Assembly (NCBI GenBank): GCA_037140475.1
Contig: JBAXEJ010000007.1
Location: 1 to 61,929, forward strand
Source: PALSA-1006 sp037140475
GTDB lineage: Bacteria; Pseudomonadota; Gammaproteobacteria; Burkholderiales; Gallionellaceae
Length of the DNA: 61,929 nucleotides
Direction: 5' to 3'
Shown: positions 8,007-16,662 of the stretch, piece by piece
How the letters are laid out: every line of letters starts with the position of its first letter
Numbering within the stretch: position 1 is the stretch's first letter
Program-made: the position numbers and the translations under genes
Notes under the pieces: model-generated
What the model saw: only the letters and a program-made list of their open reading frames with translations
Database searches by the model: none
Told to the model about the DNA's origin: nothing

Positions 8007-9455
8007 TCAACGCTCAAGTGTTAAATTTAATTGGACAGGCGCTCCATTTTCAAAATTTATCAACGAGTTGGTGAGAGTCGACTTATAACCATCTGTAGCC
8101 ACCTTAACTTCATGAACGCCAGCCTCAATTTCTACACTCATCGGCGATCGCCCAAAATATATTCCGTCAATGTAAACTTTAGCTTTTGATGGTGTTGTAT
8201 TTAGTAGTAAAACCCCTTTGCCTAAAGAGCTTTTGCTATCGTTAGTATGTCCGCTAGCCAAACCGCTTGATGAAGCTGACATTGGTGCTCCGTCAACTAT
8301 TGGGGTCGAATTTAATCCTTGTTGCTTCATTATCGCTTGTGCTTTATTCAGATCTTCCGTGGAATGATATGGTCCAGACACGTTCCGATAAAACGTACCT
8401 TTATCTGGAATAGCAATAATTTTGATCAAAGCTTCAATTCCTAGTAAAGCCAATTTGGCGTTAAGTCTTTTCGCATCATCCTCATCTCGGAACGATCCGA
8501 TACTTAAATAATACGCAGCTGCATTAGTAGTTTGTTCTGAAGTAATGCGTTCAGATGCATTGCCTTTGACCGCGGGTACGAATGGCTTAGAATCCACGAC
8601 GGAAATTGCAGTAATATTTTTTGTCTCGTTACTAATTATTTCTTGTTTACTAGCCGCAAATAGAAACTCTTCTTGAAGTGTCGCAGGGCCGTTAATGTAT
8701 GGCGTTTGTTTCTTTTCGCTACCTTTCTCAACTTCTCTACTCGCACGAACTAATACCCCATGAAGGCTCAAGTCTCCCCCCTTAAAAGCAGTAAGCAATC
8801 CTGCCGTAAACAAGCCATTACGACCATTCCCATCGGCAGCCACATTGCCGGGATCGGTCGCATACACGATGACCGTTCCTTTGGGCTGACTAGTTGGTGC
8901 GGCTAGTCCGCGTGTTGATCCAGATCGAAATTTTCCACTGATTGGGTTATTGCGACAGGCATCAAGCATTACTATATTTGCATGACTCTTACTGTTATCC
9001 ATCTCATCTAATAGTTGGTTAACATTTATTGCCTGATATGGCACTCTCGCTTCTGAATCAATTTTAGCGTTAACAGGAACAAGGTAGTTTTGCCCTTTAA
9101 CCTGTAGTCCATGTCCCGCAAAGTAAAATAACGCGGCTTCGCTATCCGTTATTTTTCTACCAAACTCAGAAATTGCCTCACTCATTTCTTCTAAGCTCAG
9201 ATTTTTCTTTTCGATTACCTCAAATCCAAATCCTCTCAATGCTTTTGCGATGTCTTCAGCGTCATGTGTTGGATTTGCTAGCTTCGGGAGGCTATCGGAG
9301 TGTTGGTAGTTACCGTTTCCGATTACGAGTGCCACTCGTTTTCCAGAGCTAACACGATCATTTTGCATTGCCTTGAGCGCACGATTATCGGCGGCGTGAG
9401 ATAGAAAGCTACACAGGAAAAATGATGTGAATAGAACGCGTGAGAAGGTGCGCAT
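8007..9455 (-). CDS. Exported caspase-like (C14) protein with SPOR and PEGA domains
   Basis: 482 residues with a signal peptide (about residues 1-21, ending SHAADN). Residues ~38-265 form a caspase/metacaspase p20-like domain: RVALVIGNGNYQHSD begins the fold, the catalytic His is in LFYFAGHGLQ and the catalytic Cys in IVMLDACRNNP. A SPOR-like domain follows at about 312-390 (AAYYLSIGSFRDEDDAKRL), normally a binder of denuded peptidoglycan glycans. The C-terminus is a PEGA domain at about 413-480 (GVLLLNTTPSKAKVYIDG), a surface-associated beta domain. The likely location is the periplasm, tethered to septal or damaged cell wall. The three-part architecture is unusual; a role in proteolysis, stress or cell-wall monitoring is inference. 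It is monocistronic with intergenic repeats on both sides. Confidence 0.88.
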   Translation of the reverse strand: MRTFSRVLFTSFFLCSFLSHAADNRALKAMQNDRVSSGKRVALVIGNGNYQHSDSLPKLANPTHDAEDIAKALRGFGFEVIEKKNLSLEEMSEAISEFGRKITDSEAALFYFAGHGLQVKGQNYLVPVNAKIDSEARVPYQAINVNQLLDEMDNSKSHANIVMLDACRNNPISGKFRSGSTRGLAAPTSQPKGTVIVYATDPGNVAADGNGRNGLFTAGLLTAFKGGDLSLHGVLVRASREVEKGSEKKQTPYINGPATLQEEFLFAASKQEIISNETKNITAISVVDSKPFVPAVKGNASERITSEQTTNAAAYYLSIGSFRDEDDAKRLNAKLALLGIEALIKIIAIPDKGTFYRNVSGPYHSTEDLNKAQAIMKQQGLNSTPIVDGAPMSASSSGLASGHTNDSKSSLGKGVLLLNTTPSKAKVYIDGIYFGRSPMSVEIEAGVHEVKVATDGYKSTLTNSLINFENGAPVQLNLTLER

Positions 9456-9799
9456 GACGTCATCCCAGAAAAATGAATGCTCAGAATTGTAGCTGATTCA
9501 AAACAATTTCGTATGACCGCTCCGTCCACTTAGCCGAAGTTCCTCCTTGCGAACTGCCTGCCGCGAAGGAGTCATTCAGCGCAAAAAAAGTAAACTGCCC
9601 AACTGCGAAAATTCTGTCTGCGCTTGGCATTAGCGCAACCTGCGTATCGCGTCATCGTGCACACATAGCAGGCTAGGTAGGCCAATTAAGGCCCCGAGCC
9701 AAGAGAGTGATGATGTAGGGCAGGTTGATTTTGCTTTTTGAGGAACCACTAAGCCGGCTTGTAATTGACATTCAACGGCTACTTGACCACACTAGATTC
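9456..9799. other. Intergenic region between the caspase-like gene and the copper operon
   Basis: About 340 bp without a supported gene. It contains the inverted repeat copy C at 9513-9529, an imperfect hairpin around 9542-9571 (CTCCTTGCG against CGCGAAGGAG) and a short hairpin at 9619-9637 (TGCGCT/AGCGCA). The copper-operon promoter should lie in its right half, but no clear -35/-10 pair or CueR/CusR-type dyad was recognised. Confidence 0.4.
9513..9529 (-). repeat. Dispersed intergenic repeat, inverted partial copy C
   Basis: ATGACCGCTCCGTCCAC is the reverse complement of GTGGACnnAGCGGTCAT, the conserved end of copies A and B. Copies B and C therefore bracket the caspase-like gene in opposite orientation. 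Confidence 0.55.
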
Positions 9800-10186
9800 A
9801 TGTACTGCTATTCTCAAAAAATAATTGCTGTGTTCATGCTGTTATGGCTGCCCCTTTTTACGGGCAGTGCAATGGCTGTTGCAACATCCATGCAATTGGC
9901 CCAAGGTAATCTCGATAAGCTCTCTATTTCGCAAACCATGTCTGACGAAGACATGACAATGGATGAATGTCCCATGCAACACGCGGATGGTTCGTCTTCG
10001 TCTAGCGCTCATAGCACTTGTGAAATTTGCCACTTTGTTGGCGCTGGTTATTTGCCAGTAACAAACATTGATGTTCCTACAGCACGAACCGCTGTGACAT
10101 TGAACCCAACCGCTTCAATTAGTTTCATCTCTACCACCACTACTCCGCTACTCCCACCACCTTTGCTTTTCGCTACGGCAGGGTGA
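9800..10186 (+). CDS. Small exported Met/Cys/His-containing protein heading the copper efflux operon
   Basis: 128 residues from the ATG at 9800; a longer frame begins at 9725, but the later start puts a signal-like hydrophobic segment (IIAVFMLLWLPLFTGSAMA) at the N-terminus. The mature part has a Met-rich acidic stretch (MSDEDMTMDECPMQHADG) and HSTCEICHF, both plausible soft-metal ligands. It resembles DUF2946-type proteins that precede Cus/Czc RND operons in betaproteobacteria. A periplasmic copper- or silver-binding role is inferred from composition and position. No strong ribosome-binding site is visible. Confidence 0.65.
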   Translation: MYCYSQKIIAVFMLLWLPLFTGSAMAVATSMQLAQGNLDKLSISQTMSDEDMTMDECPMQHADGSSSSSAHSTCEICHFVGAGYLPVTNIDVPTARTAVTLNPTASISFISTTTTPLLPPPLLFATAG

Positions 10187-10293
10187 GTCCGTCTATCGAT
10201 TTCGTAAACGCAATTTCGTTACATTAATCTCATCCTGCTTCTCGGCGCCTAACCTCGCCGGTCTTTTGTATCGCACAAAAAAGGATGTGAGAA

Positions 10294-11553
10294 ATGAGAG
10301 CTTCATTATTAGCTATAGCCCTGCTGAATATTTTTTGGCTAGCTCCTGCCAATGCAGATAATTCATTGGGGAGCAACCTCCATGAATTGCTAGATTACGC
10401 GCGTCAGCATAATCCCGAATTGGCAACCGCTCGATACGAGGCTGAGGCTGCTCAACAACGAGTTGCCCCAGCTGGCGCATTACCCGACCCAGTCTTACGA
10501 ACTGAATTGATGGATATCACTCGGCAAGGCACTGCTGAGCCTCAACTATTACCCTCAAGAACTGGTAGCACTCGATACCTTCTAATGCAAACAATCCCTT
10601 CGTATGGGAAGCGCGATTTGCAACGCAAGGTCGCCGAAGGACAGCTTGCTCAAGCTAATGACCAAATCGCCTCCAGTTGGGCTGACCTAGCAACGCGAAT
10701 CAAACAGGCATTCGCAATGCATTACTTTGCCTCATCCAGTGAGCTGCTTGCACGCCAGACGCTTTCTTTGCTGGATAACTTGGAACAGATTGCGCAAACA
10801 CGTTATGCCAACGGCTTGGGGCAACAGCAAGACGTGATTCGTGTGCAAGTTGAAAAAACCATGTTGCACAGCGAAATTATTGCCCTTCAAGAAGATGAGC
10901 ATCACGCGCACGCTCGTTTGAACGCATTATTGTCTCGGCCGATCAATGCGGCCTTGGCAACACCCACAAAGTTGCCTTCACTGCCCTCTCCCGCTCAGCT
11001 GGATGAGACTACCTTAATTGAACGCTTGCGCTCGCAAAACCCTCAGCTTCTTATCGCTGAAGCAAATATTCACACCTCGGAATCAAGCCGTGATCTCGCG
11101 CTAAACAACCGCTATCCTGGGTTCACCTTAGGCATTGCGCCAAATCAATTTGGTGACTCGGTCAAAAGCTGGGACTTAATGGTGGAATTTAATATTCCCT
11201 TGCAGCAGTCAACGCGGCGCGCGCAAGAATATGAAGCCGCGGCAATGCTTTCCGCCTCTAACTCTCGTAAAGAGGCATTACTTAATCAGCTCCAATCTGA
11301 ACTGTCTGAGAACTTGAACGCATTGCACGCTGCGCAGCGTACTGAAACATTGATTGCCACAAGTTTAATCCCGCAAGCCGAACTGACCTATCAGTCTTCA
11401 ATGGTCGGCTATCAAACCGGAAAAGTGGATTTCGCCATGCTGATTGAAGCGCAGAAACAAATACTCAGGGCAAAGCAGCAGCAACTTAAAGCGCAACTGG
11501 ATATGCAATTTAGATTCGCTGACATTGAAAAATTATTGGGAGGTTCGCTATGA
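10294..11553 (+). CDS. cusC: TolC-family outer-membrane factor of Cu/Ag efflux
   Basis: 419 residues with a cleavable signal peptide (ends PANADNS). Two related halves rich in long amphipathic helices match the outer-membrane efflux protein family; HNPELATARYEAEAAQQRV and the second-half QNPQLLIAEANIHTSESSR are the characteristic repeat starts. It should form the trimeric outer-membrane channel for the CusBA pump. The ribosome-binding site AGGATGTGAG precedes the ATG. Its stop overlaps the start of cusB by 4 bases (11550-11553), indicating translational coupling. Confidence 0.92.
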   Translation: MRASLLAIALLNIFWLAPANADNSLGSNLHELLDYARQHNPELATARYEAEAAQQRVAPAGALPDPVLRTELMDITRQGTAEPQLLPSRTGSTRYLLMQTIPSYGKRDLQRKVAEGQLAQANDQIASSWADLATRIKQAFAMHYFASSSELLARQTLSLLDNLEQIAQTRYANGLGQQQDVIRVQVEKTMLHSEIIALQEDEHHAHARLNALLSRPINAALATPTKLPSLPSPAQLDETTLIERLRSQNPQLLIAEANIHTSESSRDLALNNRYPGFTLGIAPNQFGDSVKSWDLMVEFNIPLQQSTRRAQEYEAAAMLSASNSRKEALLNQLQSELSENLNALHAAQRTETLIATSLIPQAELTYQSSMVGYQTGKVDFAMLIEAQKQILRAKQQQLKAQLDMQFRFADIEKLLGGSL

Positions 11554-13073
11554 ACACATTCGGGAAACTATCTATGGCCACCATGGTCTTGCTCGGCGTA
11601 GCCTCGACTGGATATTGGCTTGGATCACATTCCGTCGCCACTACAAAGGAGGAAGCCCAAACGCCTCGTGCTGAACGCAAGATTCTTTATTACCGCAATC
11701 CTATGGGTTTGTCTGACACCTCAGCGACCCCCAAAAAAGATTCGATGGGGATGGATTACATTGCGGTCTACGAAGGCGAGGAAGCTACCGCCGGACAAAT
11801 CAACATCAGTAATGAGAAGGTACAAAAACTGGGGGTAAAAAGCGAGCCTGCTCAGTTCCGCGAGTTGGATAAAAATTTGCGTGTCACAGGGCGAATCGAA
11901 ATTAACGAAGGGCACGTCTATGCGATTGCGCCAAAATTTGAAGGATGGGTTGAGCATCTCTACGTCAACAACACGGGGCAAACTGTTCGCCAAGGCCAGC
12001 CTTTGTTTGATGTTTACAGCCCCGAGCTACTTTCTGCGAAAGGTGAATATGCCCTAGCATTACAAGGCTTAGCCAACTTAAAAGACGCCGATGACGAAAC
12101 CAAGGCAAGCATGCAACGTCTAGCCGATGCGAGTCGCGCACGACTCAAAAACTGGAATATTGCAGACTCTCCTGCTCTGCCAAGCAAAGATCAATCACGC
12201 ATCGTTTTTTCTTCCCCAGTCTCCGGTGTCGTCTTAGAAAAGAAAGCCGTGCAAGGGATGCGCTTTATGCCCGGCGAGGCCCTGTTTCAAATTGCCGATC
12301 TTTCGACGCTGTGGCTTATCGCAGATGTTAATGAACAAGATATTTCACAAATTACAATTGGCAGTCAGGCTCAAATTACCGTCGATGCCTTAGCCGGACG
12401 AGTGTTCGATGGCAAAGTGAGTTTTATCTACCCAACCTTGAATAGCGCAACTCGCACCGGACAAATTCGCATTGAGTTAAATAATTCAAAGGGAGTCCTT
12501 AAGCCCGCTATGTTTGCCAATGTACAAATTGGCCATAGCACGAGTAGCAAAGTGCTTACCGTACCCAGCTCTGCAGTTATCGATAGCGGCACAAAACAAA
12601 TCGTTTTAGTACGCCTTGCCGAGGGTCGTTTTGAACCTAGAGTGGTATCGCTGGGCAAGCGTGGCGATAACTATGTCGAAGTTCTTACTGGCATTAACGA
12701 AGGCGAGCAGGTTGTAATCTCAGCTAATTTCTTACTCGACTCTGAAAGCAATTTAAAAGCCGCCTTGAGCAATATGAAAGAGCGCACCCAGCCTTCTCCT
12801 AGCGTCAGCGAACCCAGCAAGCAAGTCCACAAATCAGTTGGGCATCAAGCGAAGGGCATCCTTGAATCTATCAATGCTGGCGGCATGGTCAGCATCACGC
12901 ATGAGCCGATCAAGTCGCTCAGTTGGCCAAGTATGACCATGGACTTTGCGTTAGCGAATACCTCCTTGAGTTCGGGCGTAAAACCCGGCAGCAAAATTAG
13001 CTTTGAAATCGTTGAGCGCACTCCGGGTGAATGGGTGATCACCAAGCTACAAGTTCAGCACGGGGGGCATTGA
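11550..13073 (+). CDS. cusB: Periplasmic adaptor CusB with C-terminal CusF-like domain
   Basis: 507 residues. An N-terminal membrane anchor or signal (TMVLLGVASTGYWLGS) is followed by a heavy-metal-binding domain with the motif YYRNPMGL and KKDSMGMDYI. The adaptor core (barrel-sandwich, hairpin, beta-barrel) runs from about 90 to 410, with GWVEHLYVNNTGQTVRQGQP and FSSPVSGVVLEKKAVQG. From about residue 430 a separate CusF-like beta-barrel appears: GILESINAGGMVSITHEPI, then SWPSMTMDF, carrying the CusF Trp and Met ligand signature. The adaptor and metallochaperone are therefore joined in one chain, as reported for some environmental Cus systems. It is coupled to cusC and cusA (1-bp gap). Confidence 0.93.
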   Translation: MNTFGKLSMATMVLLGVASTGYWLGSHSVATTKEEAQTPRAERKILYYRNPMGLSDTSATPKKDSMGMDYIAVYEGEEATAGQINISNEKVQKLGVKSEPAQFRELDKNLRVTGRIEINEGHVYAIAPKFEGWVEHLYVNNTGQTVRQGQPLFDVYSPELLSAKGEYALALQGLANLKDADDETKASMQRLADASRARLKNWNIADSPALPSKDQSRIVFSSPVSGVVLEKKAVQGMRFMPGEALFQIADLSTLWLIADVNEQDISQITIGSQAQITVDALAGRVFDGKVSFIYPTLNSATRTGQIRIELNNSKGVLKPAMFANVQIGHSTSSKVLTVPSSAVIDSGTKQIVLVRLAEGRFEPRVVSLGKRGDNYVEVLTGINEGEQVVISANFLLDSESNLKAALSNMKERTQPSPSVSEPSKQVHKSVGHQAKGILESINAGGMVSITHEPIKSLSWPSMTMDFALANTSLSSGVKPGSKISFEIVERTPGEWVITKLQVQHGGH

Positions 13074-13074
13074 G

Positions 13075-16000
13075 ATGCTATCCAACATCATTGATTGGTC
13101 GGCCCGCAATCGTTTTTTGGTTTTGCTGGTCACCTTGTTTGTCACCTTGGCGGGCATCTATGCGCTGATCAAAACGCCGTTAGATGCGCTCCCTGATCTT
13201 TCTGATGCGCAAGTGATTGTTTATACTGAGTATCCTGGGCAGGCACCCCAGGTTGTGGAAGACCAAGTCACCTATCCGCTCACCACGGCGATGCTGTCTG
13301 TGCCGAAATCCAAGGTTGTGCGTGGCTTTTCATTTTTCGGAGCCTCGTTTGTCTATGTGATCTTTGAAGATGGCACCGACATCTATTGGGCACGCTCTCG
13401 CGTCTTAGAATATTTAAATAGTATTGCCGGACGCATGCCCAGTGGCGTAGCACCTCAGCTTGGCCCTGATGCCAGCGGCGTAGGCTGGGTGTATCAATAC
13501 GCTTTATTGAGCGACAAACACAATCTTGCTGAACTACGCACCCTGCAAGATTGGTATCTGCGCTATCAGCTCACCAAGGCTCACGGTGTCGCCGAGGTAG
13601 CCTCTATTGGTGGTTTTGTGCAGCAATATCAAGTGACCGTTGACCCCGTCAAATTGCGTGCCTATGGAATTCCCCTCAGCAAAGTTACGCAAATTATTCG
13701 TGATTCAAATCGTGATGTAGGCGGACGTGTCATTGAGATGGCTGAAACTGAATACATGGTTAGAGGCAAAGGCTATTTGCATGGCATCCACGACATTGAA
13801 AACTTAGCGCTAAAAAGCGAGCGTGGCACGCCTGTTCTGTTGCGTGATATCGCTCGTGTAGCGCTGGGGCCGGACGAACGACGCGGCATTGCTGAATTGA
13901 ATGGCGACGGTGAGGTGGTTTCTGGTATTGCAATGGCGCGCTACGGACAAAACGCTCTAGAAGTTATTCAAAATATCAAAGACAAAATTGCCGAAATTGC
14001 CCCGGGGCTACCCGAGGGCGTCAGCATTCAAGCCGTCTATGACCGCTCCGAGTTGATTCAACGCGCCATCACCACCCTCAAACATACCTTGCTCGAAGAA
14101 GGGCTGATTGTTGCCTTAGTCTGCATGGTTTTTTTGATGCATGCGCGCAGTGCACTCGTCGCAATCGTCATGCTTCCGATTGGGGTGTTAATCGCATTTA
14201 TCGCCATGCGTGCCCTTAATCTCAACTCCAACATTATGAGCTTAGGTGGAATAGCGATTGCCATCGGCGCAATGGTCGATGCTGCCATCGTGATGATTGA
14301 AAATGCGCACAAGCATCTCGAACGAATTAAAGAAAATGAAACTCGTTTTGATGTGATATTGAAAGCATGCAAAGAAGTTGGCCCGTCTCTCTTCTTTTCT
14401 CTACTGATCATTACCGTTTCTTTTCTGCCCGTTTTCACGCTAGAGGCACAAGAAGGTCGGCTATTCGCGCCACTCGCTTTTACCAAAACTTTTGCGATGG
14501 CGGGTGCGGCACTCCTCTCCATTACCTTAGTTCCCGTACTGATGCTGCTATTCATTCGCGGGCATATTCGTTCGGAGGCAGAAAACCCGCTGAATCGCTG
14601 GCTAATTGCTTTGTATCGCCCAATGATTGAGGTCGTACTTCAGCGCAAAAAAACCACTCTCACCATCGCTGTTTTAGCCATGCTGGTATCTATTTATCCC
14701 GCCATAAAACTCGGCAGCGAATTTATGCCAACACTGAATGAAGGAACCTTGTTTTACATGCCGACTGCATTGCCAGGGATGTCAGTGACCAAAGCAGCAG
14801 AGCTGCTGCAAACGCAAAATAAAATTATTAAAAGCTTTCCCGAGGTCGCTTCTGTTTATGGCAAGGCAGGACGTGCGCAAACGGCAACCGACCCCGCACC
14901 AATGGAAATGTTTGAAACCGTGATCAACCTTAAGCCGCAAGAACAATGGCGTGCAGGAGTAGATACTGACAAGCTCATTGCTGAGATGGACCAAGCTTTG
15001 CAATTTCCCGGCATTGCTAATTCGTGGACCATGCCGATTAAAGCCCGTATCGATATGCTCTCCACGGGCATCCGCACACCGATCGGCATCAAAGTATTCG
15101 GTAAAAATCTCAATGAAATGGAGCGGCTTGCCAAAGAAATTGAAGCCGTGGTGGCTAAAGTTTCGGGTACGAGCAGCGCCTATGCGGAGCGAATTACCGG
15201 CGGCTACTACCTCGATATTGAACCTGATCGCTTGGCATTAGCTCGTTACGGCTTATCCGTGAACGAGGTACAAGATGTGATCGCGACTGCGCTCGGTGGA
15301 GAAAACGTCACCACAACAGTTGAGGGATTAGAGCGCTTTGGCGTCAACGTGCGCTACCCCCGAGATTTAAGAGGCACCCCAGAGCAAATCTCAAGGGAAG
15401 TACTTATTTCAACCCCTGACGGCGCAAGCATTCCATTCGGCCAGCTTGCCAAGGTCAGTATTAGCAAAGGCGCGCCCTCTATTCGCACCGAGAACTCACT
15501 TCTTTCTGCCTACATTTATGTGGATATTCGTGATCGTGATATTGGCTCATTTGTGGCCGAGGCTCGTCAGGCGGTAGCTGAACAAGTGAAATTCCCACCC
15601 GGGTATTACGCTACGTGGAGTGGACAATTTGAATATATGGAACGCGCCGCAGCGAAAATGAAAGTGGTCATTCCAATCACCTTGCTGATCATTTTTTTGC
15701 TGCTCTACCTTAATTTCAAACGTGTCGCTGAATCACTGATTGTCATGCTATCCGTCCCATTCGCACTGATTGGTGGAGTATGGTTACTCTGGCTGCTTGG
15801 TTACAACTTGAGCGTCGCGGTTGCGGTGGGCTTTATCGCTTTAGCTGGCGTGGCAGCTGAAACAGGCGTGGTGATGCTGATCTATCTCGAGCAGGCTTGG
15901 AAAGAAATTTGTGATGCGCGTGCCAAACAAGGTGTGTCGCCGACCGCAGCGGATCTGCGCGCCGCAATCATCGAGGGTGCCGTAGAGCGTGTTCGACCCA

Positions 16001-16254
16001 AAATGATGACCGTGGTGGCCATTATGGCTGGCCTACTACCCATACTCTGGAGCAGCGGCACAGGCTCAGAAGTCATGCGCCGCATTGCTGCACCGATGGT
16101 GGGCGGCATGATTTCTTCTGCCCTGCTCACCCTATTAGTGATCCCCGCCATTTACATGTTACTCAAACAGCATCAGTTTGCTTCTGTCTTTCGAGGCGAG
16201 ACAAAGCAACTGCCCTCTTCATCGCCTCTTCCAACCACAAAGGAATCACCATGA
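13075..16254 (+). CDS. cusA: Cu(I)/Ag(I) RND efflux pump CusA
   Basis: 1059 residues, full length for a heavy-metal RND pump with 12 membrane helices and two large periplasmic loops. The TM4 signature GAMVDAAIVMIENAHKHLE is of CusA type (monovalent copper/silver) rather than CzcA (divalent). The cleft region retains methionines seen in CusA: YMPTALPGM and RIDMLSTGIRTPIGIKV. It is powered by proton motive force and exports Cu(I)/Ag(I) through CusB and CusC. The start lies 2 bases after the cusB stop and its end overlaps cusF by 4 bases. No CusRS or CueR regulator is nearby, so control is presumably from elsewhere. Confidence 0.96.
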   Translation: MLSNIIDWSARNRFLVLLVTLFVTLAGIYALIKTPLDALPDLSDAQVIVYTEYPGQAPQVVEDQVTYPLTTAMLSVPKSKVVRGFSFFGASFVYVIFEDGTDIYWARSRVLEYLNSIAGRMPSGVAPQLGPDASGVGWVYQYALLSDKHNLAELRTLQDWYLRYQLTKAHGVAEVASIGGFVQQYQVTVDPVKLRAYGIPLSKVTQIIRDSNRDVGGRVIEMAETEYMVRGKGYLHGIHDIENLALKSERGTPVLLRDIARVALGPDERRGIAELNGDGEVVSGIAMARYGQNALEVIQNIKDKIAEIAPGLPEGVSIQAVYDRSELIQRAITTLKHTLLEEGLIVALVCMVFLMHARSALVAIVMLPIGVLIAFIAMRALNLNSNIMSLGGIAIAIGAMVDAAIVMIENAHKHLERIKENETRFDVILKACKEVGPSLFFSLLIITVSFLPVFTLEAQEGRLFAPLAFTKTFAMAGAALLSITLVPVLMLLFIRGHIRSEAENPLNRWLIALYRPMIEVVLQRKKTTLTIAVLAMLVSIYPAIKLGSEFMPTLNEGTLFYMPTALPGMSVTKAAELLQTQNKIIKSFPEVASVYGKAGRAQTATDPAPMEMFETVINLKPQEQWRAGVDTDKLIAEMDQALQFPGIANSWTMPIKARIDMLSTGIRTPIGIKVFGKNLNEMERLAKEIEAVVAKVSGTSSAYAERITGGYYLDIEPDRLALARYGLSVNEVQDVIATALGGENVTTTVEGLERFGVNVRYPRDLRGTPEQISREVLISTPDGASIPFGQLAKVSISKGAPSIRTENSLLSAYIYVDIRDRDIGSFVAEARQAVAEQVKFPPGYYATWSGQFEYMERAAAKMKVVIPITLLIIFLLLYLNFKRVAESLIVMLSVPFALIGGVWLLWLLGYNLSVAVAVGFIALAGVAAETGVVMLIYLEQAWKEICDARAKQGVSPTAADLRAAIIEGAVERVRPKMMTVVAIMAGLLPILWSSGTGSEVMRRIAAPMVGGMISSALLTLLVIPAIYMLLKQHQFASVFRGETKQLPSSSPLPTTKESP

Positions 16255-16592
16255 AAACACTGACACTGGCACTCAGCATCATCTTCACTCTCACTAGCGG
16301 CACAGCACTTGCAGAAGCAAGTGCGCATGATGCCTCGCAACATCAGATGCAATCAACCAGCAAAGCATCAAGCATTCAAGGCATGGGCGTGCTTAAAGCA
16401 ATTAACGCGAAAGCAGGCAAAATTCAAATCAACCATGAAGCCATTGCCGCCCTTAACTGGCCACCCATGACCATGTGGTTCGTTTTACATGAGCCGCTCC
16501 CTCAAGACATTAAAGTGGGTGACTCGGTCCATTTTGAATTAACCCAAAACGAGAAAAAACAGTGGGTAATCGTCATGATCATGAAAATGTAG
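16251..16592 (+). CDS. cusF: Periplasmic Cu(I)/Ag(I) metallochaperone CusF
   Basis: 113 residues: signal peptide (cleavage near ALAEAS), a His/Met-rich linker (HDASQHQMQS) and an OB-type beta-barrel. The metal site is visible as INHEAIAALNWPPMTMWFV, with the conserved Trp and two Met that bind and shield Cu(I). It hands metal to CusB. The ATGA overlap with cusA shows coupling. It is paralogous to the CusF domain fused to CusB in the same operon (compare SWPSMTMDF with NWPPMTMWF). Confidence 0.93.
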   Translation: MKTLTLALSIIFTLTSGTALAEASAHDASQHQMQSTSKASSIQGMGVLKAINAKAGKIQINHEAIAALNWPPMTMWFVLHEPLPQDIKVGDSVHFELTQNEKKQWVIVMIMKM

Positions 16593-16662
16593 GCTGTCTT
16601 CAATATAAGGTAATTCGTAACTGGTATTATGAGCAACACCTTCACAACGGAGTATTTAAGTA

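Noticed and set aside
14058..14555. 165-codon minus-strand frame inside cusA
   Set aside because: Antisense shadow of a strongly conserved RND pump; low-complexity composition and no ribosome-binding site.
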